Shown here one piece after another: positions 9,448 to 19,812 of a stretch of DNA of 64,000 nt. Every line of letters begins with the position of its first letter. The stretch's first letter is position 1. The DNA comes from Anoxybacillus sp. J5B_2022 (GTDB taxonomy: Bacteria; Bacillota; Bacilli; Bacillales; Anoxybacillaceae). The stretch lies in NCBI RefSeq assembly GCF_026847645.1, contig NZ_JAPSMC010000002.1, positions 1 to 64,000 of the forward strand. Direction: 5' to 3'. The notes under the pieces are model-generated. The model ran no database searches, was not told where the DNA came from, and saw nothing but the letters and a program-made list of their open reading frames with translations. A program made the translations under genes and the position numbers.

Positions 9448-11184
9448 ATGATTAGTCAACTTTCATGGAAAGTTGGAGGACAACAAGGGGAAGGTATCGA
9501 AAGTACCGGAGAAATATTCTCCATTGCTTTGAACCGCTTAGGTTACTATTTGTATGGATACCGCCATTTCTCTTCCCGTATTAAAGGCGGCCATACGAAC
9601 AACAAAATTCGCGTCAGCACAACGCAAGTTCGGTCGGTTGCGGACGATCTTGATATATTAGTAGCTTTCGACCAAGAGACGATTGACTTCAACTTTCACG
9701 AGCTTCGCGACGGTGGGATCGTCCTTGCGGATGCGAAGTTTAATCCGACGATTCCGGAAGGTTCAAATATTACTTTGTATGCGGTTCCATTTACGGATAT
9801 TGCAACAAATTTAGGAACGTCGCTCATGAAAAACATGGTAGCTGTCGGTGCTTCTAGTGCGGTGCTTGACATTGACATTGACGTCTATCAAGAAGTAGTG
9901 GAGGAAATTTTCGGTCGCAAAGGGCAACAAGTTGTGGAGAAAAACATGGAAGCGCTTCGAGCAGGCGCTCAATTTATGAAAGAACAGCTTGGCGATAATA
10001 TCCAAATGATGAAGCTGGAAAAAGCGGACGGGAAGAAGCGCATGTTCATGATCGGAAACGATGCGATCGCGCTTGGCGCGCTTGCTGGCGGCGCTCGTTT
10101 CATGGCTGCGTACCCGATTACTCCAGCATCCGAAATTATGGAATATTTAATTAAAAAACTTCCATCATTAGGCGGTGCCGTCATTCAAACAGAAGACGAA
10201 ATCGCAGCTTGTACGATGGCGATCGGTGCGAACTATGCAGGGGTGCGCACATTAACTGCGTCCGCTGGACCAGGGCTTTCACTCATGATGGAAGCAATCG
10301 GTCTTGCCGGCATGACGGAAACGCCGGTTGTCATTGTTGATACGCAACGCGGTGGCCCAAGTACAGGATTACCGACAAAGCAAGAACAGTCCGACTTAAT
10401 GGCGATGATTTACGGCACGCACGGCGAAATCCCGAAAATTGTGATCGCGCCAAGCACAGTGCAAGAAGCGTTTTATGATACAGTCGAAGCGTTTAACTTA
10501 GCGGAAGAATATCAATGTCCGGTCATCGTTTTATCGGACTTGCAGCTTTCGCTCGGAAAGCAAACGGTCGAACCGCTTGAATACGACAAAATCGAGATTC
10601 GCCGCGGCAAATTAGTGACTGGCGAACTTCCAGAGCTCCCAGGTAAAGAGAACTTCAAACGTTACGAAGTGACAGAAGACGGCATTTCGCCGCGTGTGCT
10701 TCCAGGAACGCCAAACGGCATTCACCACGTAACAGGGGTCGAACATGCGGAAACAGGAAAACCGTCCGAAGTCGCAGCAAACCGCATCGCGCAAATGGAC
10801 AAACGTTTACGGAAATTGAAACATTTGAAATTTAATACGCCGGTTCATAAACAAGTCAAACACGAAGAAGCAGACGTATTGCTCGTCGGTTTTAATTCGA
10901 CGCGTGGGGCGATCGAAGAAGCGATGGAACGCCTTGAGCTAGATGGTTTCAAAGTGAACCATGCGCACGTTCGTCTCGTTCATCCGTTCCCGACGGACGA
11001 AGTATTACCGCTTGTACAAGCGGCGAAAAAAGTCATCGTCGTGGAGCATAACGCAACAGGCCAATTAGCTAGCTTGTTAAAAATGAATGTCGGACACGCA
11101 GACAAAATTGTAAGCGTCTTAAAATACGACGGCAACCCGTTCTTGCCGAACGAAGTTTATACAAAATGCAAGGAGTTGTTATAA
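9448..11184 (+). CDS. korA: 2-oxoacid:ferredoxin oxidoreductase, fused gamma/alpha subunit
   Basis: A 578-residue subunit. The first ~185 residues are the gamma-type domain (GGQQGEGIESTGEIFS). Then comes the alpha, pyrimidine-binding part from about residue 200 (AAYPITPASEIMEYL; TEDEIAACTMAIGANYAGVR; SAGPGLSLMMEA; GGPSTGLPTKQEQSD) and the C-terminal domain. These enzymes oxidatively decarboxylate 2-oxoacids to acyl-CoA with thiamine diphosphate and reduce ferredoxin. This two-gene form is usually called 2-oxoglutarate oxidoreductase KorAB, but substrate choice is not certain from sequence. The start of korB follows within 3 bases of its stop. Confidence 0.9.
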   Translation: MISQLSWKVGGQQGEGIESTGEIFSIALNRLGYYLYGYRHFSSRIKGGHTNNKIRVSTTQVRSVADDLDILVAFDQETIDFNFHELRDGGIVLADAKFNPTIPEGSNITLYAVPFTDIATNLGTSLMKNMVAVGASSAVLDIDIDVYQEVVEEIFGRKGQQVVEKNMEALRAGAQFMKEQLGDNIQMMKLEKADGKKRMFMIGNDAIALGALAGGARFMAAYPITPASEIMEYLIKKLPSLGGAVIQTEDEIAACTMAIGANYAGVRTLTASAGPGLSLMMEAIGLAGMTETPVVIVDTQRGGPSTGLPTKQEQSDLMAMIYGTHGEIPKIVIAPSTVQEAFYDTVEAFNLAEEYQCPVIVLSDLQLSLGKQTVEPLEYDKIEIRRGKLVTGELPELPGKENFKRYEVTEDGISPRVLPGTPNGIHHVTGVEHAETGKPSEVAANRIAQMDKRLRKLKHLKFNTPVHKQVKHEEADVLLVGFNSTRGAIEEAMERLELDGFKVNHAHVRLVHPFPTDEVLPLVQAAKKVIVVEHNATGQLASLLKMNVGHADKIVSVLKYDGNPFLPNEVYTKCKELL

Positions 11185-11186
11185 TC

Positions 11187-12053
11187 ATGGCGACGTTTAA
11201 GGAGTTTCGTAATGACGTGAAACCGAACTGGTGTCCAGGTTGCGGTGACTTCTCGGTACAAGCAGCGATTCAGCGGGCCGCGGCAAATGTCGGTTTAGAG
11301 CCACATCAGCTAGCGGTCATTTCCGGTATCGGCTGTTCCGGACGAATTTCTGGCTACATTCATTCTTACGGCTTCCACGGCATTCACGGCCGGGCATTGC
11401 CAATTGCACAAGGGGTAAAAATGGCGAACCGCGACTTAACAGTGATTGCCGCAGGCGGTGACGGCGACGGATTTGCGATTGGGATGGGCCATACAATCCA
11501 TGCGATCCGCCGCAACATTGACATTACGTATATCGTCATGGATAACCAAATTTACGGATTAACGAAAGGTCAAACATCACCGCGAAGCGATGTCGGCTTT
11601 AAAACAAAAAGCACACCGCAAGGGTCAGTAGAACCAGCTCTTTCCATCATGGAAATGGCGCTCAGCGCAGGCGCAACCTTTGTGGCGCAAAGCTTCTCAA
11701 GCGATTTAAAAGAATTGACTCAGCTCATTGAAGAAGGTATTAAACATAAAGGCTTTTCTTTAATTAACGTATTCAGCCCTTGCGTCACGTACAACAAAGT
11801 GAACACATATGACTGGTTCAAAGAACACTTAGTCAGCTTGAGCACGATCGAAGGCTATGATCCATCCAATCGTGACATGGCGATGCAAACATTGATGAAA
11901 CATAAAGGGCTTGTGACAGGGCTTATTTACCAAAACAAAGAACAAAAATCGTATCAAGATCTTATCCATGGCTACAGCGAAACACCGCTTGCCCATGCAG
12001 ATTTGCAATTAAGCAAAGAAAAATTCGATCAGCTTGTTGCCGAATTTATGTAA
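11187..12053 (+). CDS. korB: 2-oxoacid:ferredoxin oxidoreductase, beta subunit
   Basis: A 288-residue beta subunit. The N-terminal NWCPGCGDF holds the Cys pair that, with a later Cys, binds the iron-sulfur cluster. GDGDGFAIGMGH and MDNQIYGLTKGQTSP form the thiamine-diphosphate/Mg site. ATG 11187 is preceded by AAGGAG inside the end of korA, so the two subunits are translationally close. The pair replaces the tdh-kbl genes of B. subtilis at this locus. A very strong terminator follows. Confidence 0.92.
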   Translation: MATFKEFRNDVKPNWCPGCGDFSVQAAIQRAAANVGLEPHQLAVISGIGCSGRISGYIHSYGFHGIHGRALPIAQGVKMANRDLTVIAAGGDGDGFAIGMGHTIHAIRRNIDITYIVMDNQIYGLTKGQTSPRSDVGFKTKSTPQGSVEPALSIMEMALSAGATFVAQSFSSDLKELTQLIEEGIKHKGFSLINVFSPCVTYNKVNTYDWFKEHLVSLSTIEGYDPSNRDMAMQTLMKHKGLVTGLIYQNKEQKSYQDLIHGYSETPLAHADLQLSKEKFDQLVAEFM

Positions 12054-12064
12054 TGGAAAAACTT

Positions 12065-12100
12065 ACTCCTAGACGGGCATTGCCCGTCTAGGAGTTTTTT
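12065..12100 (+). terminator. Terminator of korAB
   Basis: A 15-bp inverted repeat (ACTCCTAGACGGGCA / TGCCCGTCTAGGAGT) with almost no loop, then six T. Confidence 0.92.
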
Positions 12101-12152
12101 GTTATCATAAACTGTTCGGGGATAACCTTGAATAACAATTTTATGAACGCTA

Positions 12153-12181
12153 TTGTTTCACGTGCTCACAAATTATATACT
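12153..12181 (+). promoter_or_regulatory. Promoter of miaB-ymcA
   Basis: TTGTTT and TATACT are separated by 17 bases, about 45 bases before the miaB start. Confidence 0.6.
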
Positions 12182-12225
12182 ATGATAGTGTGCAATGCGT
12201 TTGAAAAGATAGAAAGGAGATTGTT

Positions 12226-13797
12226 ATGAACGAAAAACAACGACTAGAACAAACAGGACACATTCAAACAACGGATCATCCAACGGACAAAAAATCCGCC
12301 TTGGATGTATTAAAGCAAAAGACGAGTAAAGATTATGAGAAATACTTTTCGACCGTGTTTATTCCGCCGAGCTTAAAAGACGCGAAAAAACGCGGAAAAG
12401 AAGAAGTCAAGTATCATAAAGACTTTACGATTCCGGAAGAGTTTCGCGGCATGGGGAACGGACGCAAGTTTTACATCCGCACGTACGGTTGCCAAATGAA
12501 CGAACATGACACAGAAGTCATGGCCGGCATCTTTATGGCGCTTGGATACGAACCGACGGATCGACCGGAACAGGCGAACGTCATTTTGTTGAACACATGT
12601 GCCATCCGTGAAAATGCGGAAAATAAAGTATTTGGTGAAATCGGGCATTTAAAGCCGCTCAAACAAAACAACCCAGACTTGCTTCTCGGTGTGTGCGGCT
12701 GTATGTCGCAAGAAGAATCGGTTGTCAATAAAATTTTGAAGCAATACCAATACGTCGATATGATTTTTGGCACACACAACATTCATCGTTTGCCGTATAT
12801 TTTAAAAGAAGCGTATATGTCGAAAGAAATGGTCGTCGAAGTATGGTCAAAAGAAGGCGACGTCATCGAAAACCTTCCAAAAGTGCGCAAAGGCAACATT
12901 AAAGCATGGGTCAATATTATGTACGGCTGCGACAAGTTTTGTACGTACTGCATCGTGCCGTATACGCGCGGAAAAGAACGGAGCCGCCGTCCGGAAGACA
13001 TCATTCAAGAAGTGCGTCATTTAGCAGCGCAAGGCTATAAAGAAATTACGCTCCTTGGCCAAAACGTGAACGCTTACGGAAAAGATTTTACCGACATGAA
13101 ATACGGCCTGGGCGATTTAATGGACGAACTTCGCAAAATTGACGTGGCGCGCATCCGCTTTACGACAAGCCATCCGCGCGATTTCGATGACCGTTTAATT
13201 GAAGTGCTTGCGAAAGGCGGCAACTTAGTCGAACATATTCATCTACCGGTTCAATCCGGAAGCACTGAAGTATTAAAAATGATGGCGCGCAAATATACGC
13301 GTGAACAATATTTAGAGCTTGTCCGCAAAATTAAGGCGGCGATTCCGGATGTTTCGTTAACAACGGACATTATCGTCGGCTTCCCGAACGAAACGGAAGA
13401 ACAATTTGAAGAAACGTTGTCGCTTTACCGCGAAGTCGAATTTGATTCGGCGTATACGTTTATTTATTCGCCACGCGAAGGAACGCCGGCAGCGAAAATG
13501 GAAGATAACGTACCGATGGAAGTGAAAAAAGAACGATTGCAGCGGTTAAATGCGCTCGTCAATGAAATTTCTGCGAAAAAATTGAAGGAATATGAAGGCA
13601 AGATTGTCGAAGTATTAGTAGAAGGCGAAAGCAAAAACAATCCGGATGTCCTTGCCGGCTATACGCGCAAAAATAAGCTTGTCAACTTCACCGGTCCGAA
13701 ATCGGCGATCGGCAAGCTCGTGAAAGTGCGCATTACAGAAGCGAAAACATGGACATTAAACGGAGAAATGGTAGAAGAAGCGGTCGAGGTGAACTAA
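12226..13797 (+). CDS. miaB: tRNA-2-methylthio-N6-dimethylallyladenosine synthase MiaB
   Basis: A radical-SAM methylthiotransferase that adds a 2-methylthio group to i6A37 of tRNA; MiaA, at 23 kb, makes its substrate. The N-terminal UPF0004 domain has Cys at about 89, 125 and 159 for the auxiliary cluster. The radical-SAM motif CDKFCTYC is at 235-242, and a TRAM domain closes the protein. At 523 residues it has the extended N-terminus typical of Bacillaceae. It overlaps no gene but is only one base from ymcA. Confidence 0.96.
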   Translation: MNEKQRLEQTGHIQTTDHPTDKKSALDVLKQKTSKDYEKYFSTVFIPPSLKDAKKRGKEEVKYHKDFTIPEEFRGMGNGRKFYIRTYGCQMNEHDTEVMAGIFMALGYEPTDRPEQANVILLNTCAIRENAENKVFGEIGHLKPLKQNNPDLLLGVCGCMSQEESVVNKILKQYQYVDMIFGTHNIHRLPYILKEAYMSKEMVVEVWSKEGDVIENLPKVRKGNIKAWVNIMYGCDKFCTYCIVPYTRGKERSRRPEDIIQEVRHLAAQGYKEITLLGQNVNAYGKDFTDMKYGLGDLMDELRKIDVARIRFTTSHPRDFDDRLIEVLAKGGNLVEHIHLPVQSGSTEVLKMMARKYTREQYLELVRKIKAAIPDVSLTTDIIVGFPNETEEQFEETLSLYREVEFDSAYTFIYSPREGTPAAKMEDNVPMEVKKERLQRLNALVNEISAKKLKEYEGKIVEVLVEGESKNNPDVLAGYTRKNKLVNFTGPKSAIGKLVKVRITEAKTWTLNGEMVEEAVEVN

Positions 13798-13798
13798 A

Positions 13799-14233
13799 AT
13801 GGCAAAGTACACAAGAGATGAAATTTTAGCACAGGCGAAAGAATTGGCGAAAATGATCGCCGAAACGGAAGAAGTCGATTTTTTCAAACGCGCGGAAGAA
13901 AAGATCAACCAAAACGAAAAAGTGCGTGCCATGATTCAACAAATTAAATCGCTACAAAAGCAAGCGGTCAACTTGCAACATTACGGTAAACATGAAGCGT
14001 TGAAAAAAGTAGAAGCGGAAATTGATGCGATTTACGAACAGCTTTCGCAAATTCCGATCGTCGATGAATTTCAACAATCGCAAACGGAAGTGAACGATCT
14101 TTTGCAATTAGTCGCTTCGACGATTTCAAAAACCGTCACCGATGAAATTATTACGTCGACTGGCGGCGATTTGTTGCGCGGCGAAACGGGTGCGCAAATC
14201 AAAAACGACCACGGGTGCGGTTGTCATCATTAA
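13799..14233 (+). CDS. ymcA: RicA/YmcA, Y-complex subunit
   Basis: A 144-residue, mostly helical YlbF/YmcA-family protein (EILAQAKELAKMIAETEEVDFF). The C-terminal DHGCGCHH supplies Cys residues of the kind that bind an Fe-S cluster in B. subtilis RicA. With RicF and RicT it forms the Y-complex, which directs RNase Y to specific transcripts and affects sporulation, competence and biofilm formation. It is co-transcribed with miaB and ends in a terminator. Confidence 0.93.
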   Translation: MAKYTRDEILAQAKELAKMIAETEEVDFFKRAEEKINQNEKVRAMIQQIKSLQKQAVNLQHYGKHEALKKVEAEIDAIYEQLSQIPIVDEFQQSQTEVNDLLQLVASTISKTVTDEIITSTGGDLLRGETGAQIKNDHGCGCHH

Positions 14234-14235
14234 TG

Positions 14236-14262
14236 AAAGACGCCTTCTTAAGGGCGTCTTTT
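14236..14262 (+). terminator. Terminator of miaB-ymcA
   Basis: Stem AAAGACGCC / GGGCGTCTTT, extended by further pairing with one bulge. Confidence 0.82.
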
Positions 14263-14264
14263 CA

Positions 14265-14437
14265 TTTGCCAGCCGGGGCTGGACAGTTGCCTCCGCTTTT
14301 CTTTGTCTAGCTGCGAACTAACATCCTCCTCCGCTTTTGCTTTCTCCGTCGACGTGCGAGGCACGTCTCGTCGAAAGCTTTCGCTTCCGTCGGATGTTTC
14401 CTTGGCTTTCGTCAAGGACCGTTCTCCGCTTTTCGAA
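14265..14437. repeat. Intergenic repeat, copy A
   Basis: This gene-free stretch begins GCCAGCCGGGGCTGGACAG and carries the blocks CGCCTCCGCTTTTC-like, TTTGTCTAGCTGCGAACTAA, GTCGACGTGCGAGGCACGTC (self-complementary) and TCCGTCGGATGTTTCCTTGG. It ends GTTCTCCGCTTTTCG. From 14289 on it is nearly identical to 49885-50030. It lies at the 3' end of a transcription unit, like the other copies. Short open frames inside it are not genes. Confidence 0.8.
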
Positions 14438-14447
14438 AAAATAGGCA

Positions 14448-14473
14448 CATATTCGGGCAAACCCGCATACAAT
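14448..14473 (+). promoter_or_regulatory. Candidate SigE promoter of cotE
   Basis: CATATT at 14448-14453 and CATACAAT at 14466-14473, 12 bases apart, resemble the SigE -35 (ATATT) and -10 (CATACA-T). cotE is SigE-dependent in B. subtilis. The spacing is a little short. Confidence 0.55.
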
Positions 14474-14567
14474 GAACTATACGGATTTATTTATAAAATT
14501 TATGTGCACATTAGGCGCAGTGATGCATAGGATGAAATGAAGATCCATTGGAGGAGGGTTTGCTCGC

Positions 14568-15110
14568 ATGTCTGAATACAGAGAGATTATTACAAAAGCA
14601 GTGGTGGCCAAAGGGCGCAAATTCGTGCAATCAACACATACCATTACCGCGCCGAATCGTCCGTCAAGCATTTTAGGCTGCTGGATTATTAACCATCGCT
14701 ATGATGCGAAAAAGCGCGGTCGTACGATCGAAATTCACGGGCATTATGACGTGAACGTCTGGTATTCGTATCATAACAATACGAAGACCGAAGTGGTCAG
14801 CGAAACGGTTTCGTATACGGCGGTCGTGCGGTTAAAATATCGCGATGACGAAAATGTTGTTAGCGATGATCATGACATTTTCGTTCGCGTCATCCAGCAA
14901 CCAAATTGTTTAGAGTGTACGATCGCGTCAAGCGGTAATAAAATTGTTGTACAAGTCGAAAAAGAGTTTGCGGCCGAAGTCATTGGCGAAACGAAAGTAT
15001 GGGTAGCCATTCATCCAGACGGCCGCGATGAAGAAGACGATTTTGACTACGATGTGGACGAAGAGCTAGAAAATTTAACTCCGGACTTGCTTCTCGGAGA
15101 CGATGATTAA
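14568..15110 (+). CDS. cotE: Outer spore coat morphogenetic protein CotE
   Basis: A 180-residue protein that starts [19 protein letters not shown], as the family does. It contains the conserved [20 protein letters not shown] block and ends in a very acidic tail ([16 protein letters not shown]). CotE assembles around the forespore and recruits the outer coat proteins. It lies between ymcA and mutS, the B. subtilis position, behind a plausible SigE promoter and in front of its own terminator. Confidence 0.96.
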   Translation: MSEYREIITKAVVAKGRKFVQSTHTITAPNRPSSILGCWIINHRYDAKKRGRTIEIHGHYDVNVWYSYHNNTKTEVVSETVSYTAVVRLKYRDDENVVSDDHDIFVRVIQQPNCLECTIASSGNKIVVQVEKEFAAEVIGETKVWVAIHPDGRDEEDDFDYDVDEELENLTPDLLLGDDD

Positions 15111-15137
15111 CTAGGAAGCTTCTTTCCTAGTTTTTTC
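15109..15137 (+). terminator. Terminator of cotE
   Basis: Stem AACTAGGAA / TTCCTAGTT with a 6-nt loop and a T run. It begins at the cotE stop. Confidence 0.83.
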
Positions 15138-15200
15138 TTTTGTTGCTTGCTATAATAAAAAGGCGAAAGTGAAAAGCAAGGGAAGAGTTGGAGGAGAAAA

Positions 15201-17786
15201 ATGGCTACGTATACGCCAATGATTCAACAATATTTAGACATTAAGGCACAATATCCAGATGCCTTTTTATTTTTTCGCCTCGGCGATTTTTATGAGATGT
15301 TTTTTGATGATGCGGTAAAAGCAGCGCACGAACTAGAAATTACGTTGACAAGCCGCGATGGTGGTACCGACGAGCGCATCCCGATGTGTGGCGTTCCGTA
15401 TCATTCTGCGCAAGGATATATTGAACAGTTGATTCAAAAAGGATATAAAGTCGCGATTTGCGAACAAGTCGAAGATCCGAAAACGGCCAAAGGGGTCGTA
15501 CGCCGCGAAGTCGTTCAGCTCATCACGCCAGGAACGGTGATGGAAGGGAAGCAGTTGTCGGAAAAAGAAAATAACTATTTAGCAACGGTGACAGCGTTTG
15601 CCGACGGTACATACGGATTTGCCTATGCTGACTTATCCACTGGAGAAAGCCGGCTGACGTTGCTTGCTTCATTCGAAGAGGTGTTGAATGAGCTATATGC
15701 GATCGGGGCGCGCGAAGTCGTCGTTGCTTCCAATTTTTCTGATGAGATGTGCGAAAAATTAAAAGAACGGTATGATGTAACGATTTCGTATGAAGATGAC
15801 GTCGCACTGACAGGCTTCCCACACGAAGTCGTTCGTTCATTAAGCGAAGAAAAATGGCAAGTGACATTTGCTCGTTTATTCAACTATTTAGTCAAAACGC
15901 AAAAGCGGAGCCTCGACCATTTGCAGCCGGTGCAAGTGTACGAAATCGCTCAATATATGAAAATGGACGTTTATTCGAAACGAAATCTTGAATTGACAGA
16001 AACGATTCGTACAAAAGGACGAAAAGGTTCGCTTTTATGGCTGCTTGATGAAACGATGACGGCGATGGGTGGCCGTTTATTAAAGCAATGGATCGACCGG
16101 CCGTTGCTACACCGTGAGAAAATCGAGCGGCGTTTGAATATGGTGGAAACGTTGCTAGAGTATTATTTTGAGCGGCAAGAATTGCGTGATTTGCTTCGCG
16201 ATGTGTATGATTTAGAGCGGCTAGCCGGCCGCGTGGCGTTTGGCAATGTCAACGCCCGCGATTTAATCCAGTTGAAAAAATCGCTCAAACAAGTGCCGGA
16301 CATTCAAACGCTTGTTGAAAAACTTGACAACGACGATGCGAAAGAGCTTGCTCGCAGCATTGACGCTTGCAGCGAATTAGTCGACCTTTTAGAAAAAGCG
16401 ATTCAAGACAATCCGCCGCTTTCTGTGAAAGAAGGAGGGATCATTAAAGACGGCTATCATGAAATGCTCGATCGCTTTCGTGATGCAAGCCGCAACGGAA
16501 AAACATGGATTGCCCAGCTTGAAAGCAAAGAACGGGAATTGACGGGAATTAAATCGTTGAAAATCGGCTATAACCGCGTATTTGGTTACTATATTGAAGT
16601 GACGAAAGCGAACCTTCATTTATTGCCGGAAGGGCGCTACGAACGAAAACAGACGCTTGCCAATGCGGAGCGGTTTATTACGCAAGAACTAAAAGAAAAA
16701 GAAGCGCTTATTTTAGAAGCAGAAGAAAAAAGCATGGAATTAGAGTATCAGCTTTTTGTTTCCATTCGCGAACAAGTCAAACAGTTTATCCCTCGCTTGC
16801 AAAAATTAGCGAAAATCATTAGCCAGCTTGATGTGCTGCAATGTTTTGCGACAGTGAGTGAAGAAAACCGCTATACAAAGCCGCGTTTTTCTAATACTCG
16901 CGAATTAGTGGTGAAAAACGGACGCCATCCGGTCGTCGAAAAAGTGCTCGGAGCACAAATATATGTGCCAAACGACTGTTTCATGAACGAAGAACGAGAA
17001 ATATTGCTCATTACTGGACCGAATATGTCCGGGAAAAGCACGTATATGCGCCAAATTGCGCTAACCGCTATTTTAGCGCAAATCGGCTGTTTCGTTCCGG
17101 CCGACGAAGCAGTATTGCCGATTTTTGATCAAGTGTTTACCCGCATCGGCGCAGCGGATGATTTAGTGTCCGGCCAAAGCACGTTTATGGTGGAAATGTT
17201 AGAAGCGCGCAACGCGATCGTTCATGCGACATCTCGCAGTCTTATTTTATTTGATGAAATCGGGCGCGGCACGTCCACGTACGACGGCATGGCGTTAGCA
17301 CAAGCGATGATTGAATACATTCATGATAAAATCGGCGCAAAAACGCTATTCAGCACGCATTACCACGAACTGACCGTGCTCGAGCAGTCGCTTTGGAAAT
17401 TGAAAAATGTTCATGTGAGCGCTGTGGAAGAAAACGGGAAAGTTGTCTTTCTACATAAAATCGAGGACGGACCAGCGGACGAAAGCTACGGCATTCACGT
17501 CGCAGAATTAGCAGAGTTGCCGCCAGAATTAATCGAACGGGCGAAGAAAATTTTAGCGGAATTGGAGCAACAACCGGTACGAGCATATAAGCCGGCTGAA
17601 CGTGAGCTCACCCAAGAGCCGTTTGAGCAGTTAAGCATGTTTATTGAAGAACCGAAGCCGAAAGAACCATCGATTTCAAAAAAAGAGAAGCGAGCGCTTC
17701 AAGCGCTTCAGTCGCTCAACTTACTAGAAATGACACCGCTGCAGGCACTAAATCAATTATACGAAATTCAAAAGCTACTGAAGTAA
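15201..17786 (+). CDS. mutS: DNA mismatch repair protein MutS
   Basis: MutS binds mismatches and small loops and starts repair. The N-terminal mismatch-binding domain carries the Phe-x-Glu motif ([12 protein letters not shown]). The core and clamp domains follow. The ATPase has Walker [10 protein letters not shown] near residue 607, [16 protein letters not shown], and FSTHYHELT. 861 residues is normal for a Gram-positive MutS1. mutL follows after 12 bases. Confidence 0.98.
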   Translation: MATYTPMIQQYLDIKAQYPDAFLFFRLGDFYEMFFDDAVKAAHELEITLTSRDGGTDERIPMCGVPYHSAQGYIEQLIQKGYKVAICEQVEDPKTAKGVVRREVVQLITPGTVMEGKQLSEKENNYLATVTAFADGTYGFAYADLSTGESRLTLLASFEEVLNELYAIGAREVVVASNFSDEMCEKLKERYDVTISYEDDVALTGFPHEVVRSLSEEKWQVTFARLFNYLVKTQKRSLDHLQPVQVYEIAQYMKMDVYSKRNLELTETIRTKGRKGSLLWLLDETMTAMGGRLLKQWIDRPLLHREKIERRLNMVETLLEYYFERQELRDLLRDVYDLERLAGRVAFGNVNARDLIQLKKSLKQVPDIQTLVEKLDNDDAKELARSIDACSELVDLLEKAIQDNPPLSVKEGGIIKDGYHEMLDRFRDASRNGKTWIAQLESKERELTGIKSLKIGYNRVFGYYIEVTKANLHLLPEGRYERKQTLANAERFITQELKEKEALILEAEEKSMELEYQLFVSIREQVKQFIPRLQKLAKIISQLDVLQCFATVSEENRYTKPRFSNTRELVVKNGRHPVVEKVLGAQIYVPNDCFMNEEREILLITGPNMSGKSTYMRQIALTAILAQIGCFVPADEAVLPIFDQVFTRIGAADDLVSGQSTFMVEMLEARNAIVHATSRSLILFDEIGRGTSTYDGMALAQAMIEYIHDKIGAKTLFSTHYHELTVLEQSLWKLKNVHVSAVEENGKVVFLHKIEDGPADESYGIHVAELAELPPELIERAKKILAELEQQPVRAYKPAERELTQEPFEQLSMFIEEPKPKEPSISKKEKRALQALQSLNLLEMTPLQALNQLYEIQKLLK

Positions 17787-17798
17787 GGAGGCGGGGCT

Positions 17799-19631
17799 GT
17801 GGGGAAAATTCGTAAACTCGATGATCATCTATCGAATAAAATTGCGGCGGGAGAAGTCGTCGAGCGTCCTGCCTCGGTTGTAAAGGAGCTTGTCGAAAAT
17901 GCAATTGACGCCAACAGTACGGTCATTGAATTGGAACTCGAAGAAGCAGGCCTTGCGAAAATCCGCATCATCGATAATGGCGATGGAATGGAAGAGGAAG
18001 ATTGTCTTTTAGCGTTTGAGCGCCATGCGACAAGCAAAATTAAAGATGAACATGATTTATTCCGGATTCGCACGCTCGGATTTCGTGGCGAGGCGCTGCC
18101 GAGCATCGCCTCCGTAGCTGAAGTGGAAATGAAAACGAGCACAGGCAACGGACCAGGAACGCTCGTGTTGTTAAAAGGTGGTCAACTCGTAAAGCACGAG
18201 CGGACAAGCAGTCGGAAAGGAACCGAAATTACCGTCGCTAATCTTTTTTTCAATACGCCGGCGCGCTTGAAATATATGAAAACCGTTCATACGGAACTTG
18301 GTCACGTCACCGATGTCGTCAACCGGTTGGCGCTAGCCCATCCTCATATTTCGTTCCGTTTGCGCCATCACGGCAAAGCGCTTCTTTATACGAACGGAAA
18401 CGGCGATGTGCGGCACGTATTGTCCGCTATTTATGGGGTCGAGGTGGCGAAAAAAATGATCCCAATTCAAGCGGAGTCGCTTGATTTTATTGTAAAAGGC
18501 TACATTTCGTTGCCTGAGGTGACGCGCGCTTCGCGAAATTATATGTCGACGATCGTCAACGGCCGCTACGTGCGGAATATGCCGTTAATGAAAGCGATCG
18601 AATCAGGGTATCATACCCTTTTGCCGATCGGCCGCTATCCGATCGTGCTGCTTTCGGTCGAGATGGATCCGATTTTAGTGGATGTTAACGTTCACCCGGC
18701 AAAACTAGAAGTGCGTTTCAGTAAAGAAGCGGAATTGAACGAATTGGTTGAAACCGCGATTCGTCAGGCGTTCCAATCAAGAACGCTCATTCCAGAAATG
18801 ACGGTCAAGCGGCCGGAAAAGCCGAAAACAGAGCAACGAGTGTTTTCGTTTGAGCATGTTGCCAAAGAACCGGCGGCAGCCCCGGTTGTGCGACAGGTGG
18901 CGATCGCGGAAAAGGAAAAGCCATTGAATCCATCATTTTTGAAGGAAGAAATCGATGTCCGAACAGAGGAATCGTTGGACAATGAAGACGTGCAACAGGA
19001 ACCGATTTTTAAGATAGAAAGCGAAGAAGCGGACGATCGCCAAAAAGAACGAATTCCGCCGCTTTATCCGATTGGGCAAATGCACGGCACCTATATTTTG
19101 GCGCAAAACGAGAACGGATTGTATATTATTGACCAACATGCGGCTCAAGAGCGGATTAAATATGAATATTTCCGCGAAAAACTCGGTGAAGTGACGAATG
19201 AAGTGCAACAATTGCTCGTGCCGCTTACGTTCGAATACGCTGCAAACGAATACGTGCTCATTGAGTCCCATCTTGAGGAATTAGCCAAATGCGGTGTATT
19301 TCTCGAGCCGTTTGGCAATAACACGTTTATTGTTCGTGCGCATCCTTCATGGTTTCCAAAAGGAGAGGAGGCCATGATTATTGAAGAAATGATCCAGCAA
19401 GTATTAGAAATGAAAAAGATCGATCTCAAGCAACTGCGTGAAAAAGCGGCGATTATCATGAGCTGCAAGCAGTCGATTAAAGCAAACCATCATTTGCGCC
19501 ATGACGAAATGTTCACCTTGCTCGAATCGCTCCGAAAAGCGGCGGATCCATTCACATGCCCGCACGGCCGGCCGATTATCATTCATTTTTCGACGTACGA
19601 GCTTGAGAAAATGTTTAAGAGAGTGATGTAA
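17799..19631 (+). CDS. mutL: DNA mismatch repair protein MutL
   Basis: A 610-residue GHKL ATPase ([54 protein letters not shown]), a variable linker at about 340-430, and a C-terminal dimerisation/endonuclease domain that includes [11 protein letters not shown] and [12 protein letters not shown], as in the nicking MutLs of Bacillus. The GTG start at 17799 has AAGGAGGCGGGG at good spacing. It is in one operon with mutS. Confidence 0.97.
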   Translation: MGKIRKLDDHLSNKIAAGEVVERPASVVKELVENAIDANSTVIELELEEAGLAKIRIIDNGDGMEEEDCLLAFERHATSKIKDEHDLFRIRTLGFRGEALPSIASVAEVEMKTSTGNGPGTLVLLKGGQLVKHERTSSRKGTEITVANLFFNTPARLKYMKTVHTELGHVTDVVNRLALAHPHISFRLRHHGKALLYTNGNGDVRHVLSAIYGVEVAKKMIPIQAESLDFIVKGYISLPEVTRASRNYMSTIVNGRYVRNMPLMKAIESGYHTLLPIGRYPIVLLSVEMDPILVDVNVHPAKLEVRFSKEAELNELVETAIRQAFQSRTLIPEMTVKRPEKPKTEQRVFSFEHVAKEPAAAPVVRQVAIAEKEKPLNPSFLKEEIDVRTEESLDNEDVQQEPIFKIESEEADDRQKERIPPLYPIGQMHGTYILAQNENGLYIIDQHAAQERIKYEYFREKLGEVTNEVQQLLVPLTFEYAANEYVLIESHLEELAKCGVFLEPFGNNTFIVRAHPSWFPKGEEAMIIEEMIQQVLEMKKIDLKQLREKAAIIMSCKQSIKANHHLRHDEMFTLLESLRKAADPFTCPHGRPIIIHFSTYELEKMFKRVM

Positions 19632-19685
19632 GTGAAAAAGCTCGATATGGATTGCGTCGTAAATGGCATAAAACGAGGAGAGGTT

Positions 19686-19726
19686 ACAGTCCTTTCTTTC
19701 TATGCAAGGAAAGGGCTTTTGATTTA
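19686..19726 (+). terminator. Terminator after mutL
   Basis: An imperfect hairpin pairs CCTTTC-rich and GGAAAGG-rich arms and ends in GCTTTT. Nothing else is visible in 19632-19812 apart from the upstream region of the next gene. Confidence 0.55.
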
Positions 19727-19812
19727 TGAATGAAAGCATTTCTTTTTAGAAAAACAAATCAATCATGTAAAATAAAGTATTCAAGCAATAGAGAAAAAGA
19801 GGGGGCTATGCA

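Noticed and set aside
14303..14530. Open frame of 75 codons in the ymcA-cotE gap
   Set aside because: It lies in the dispersed repeat, has no ribosome site, and a related frame appears at 49899 because the repeat DNA is shared.
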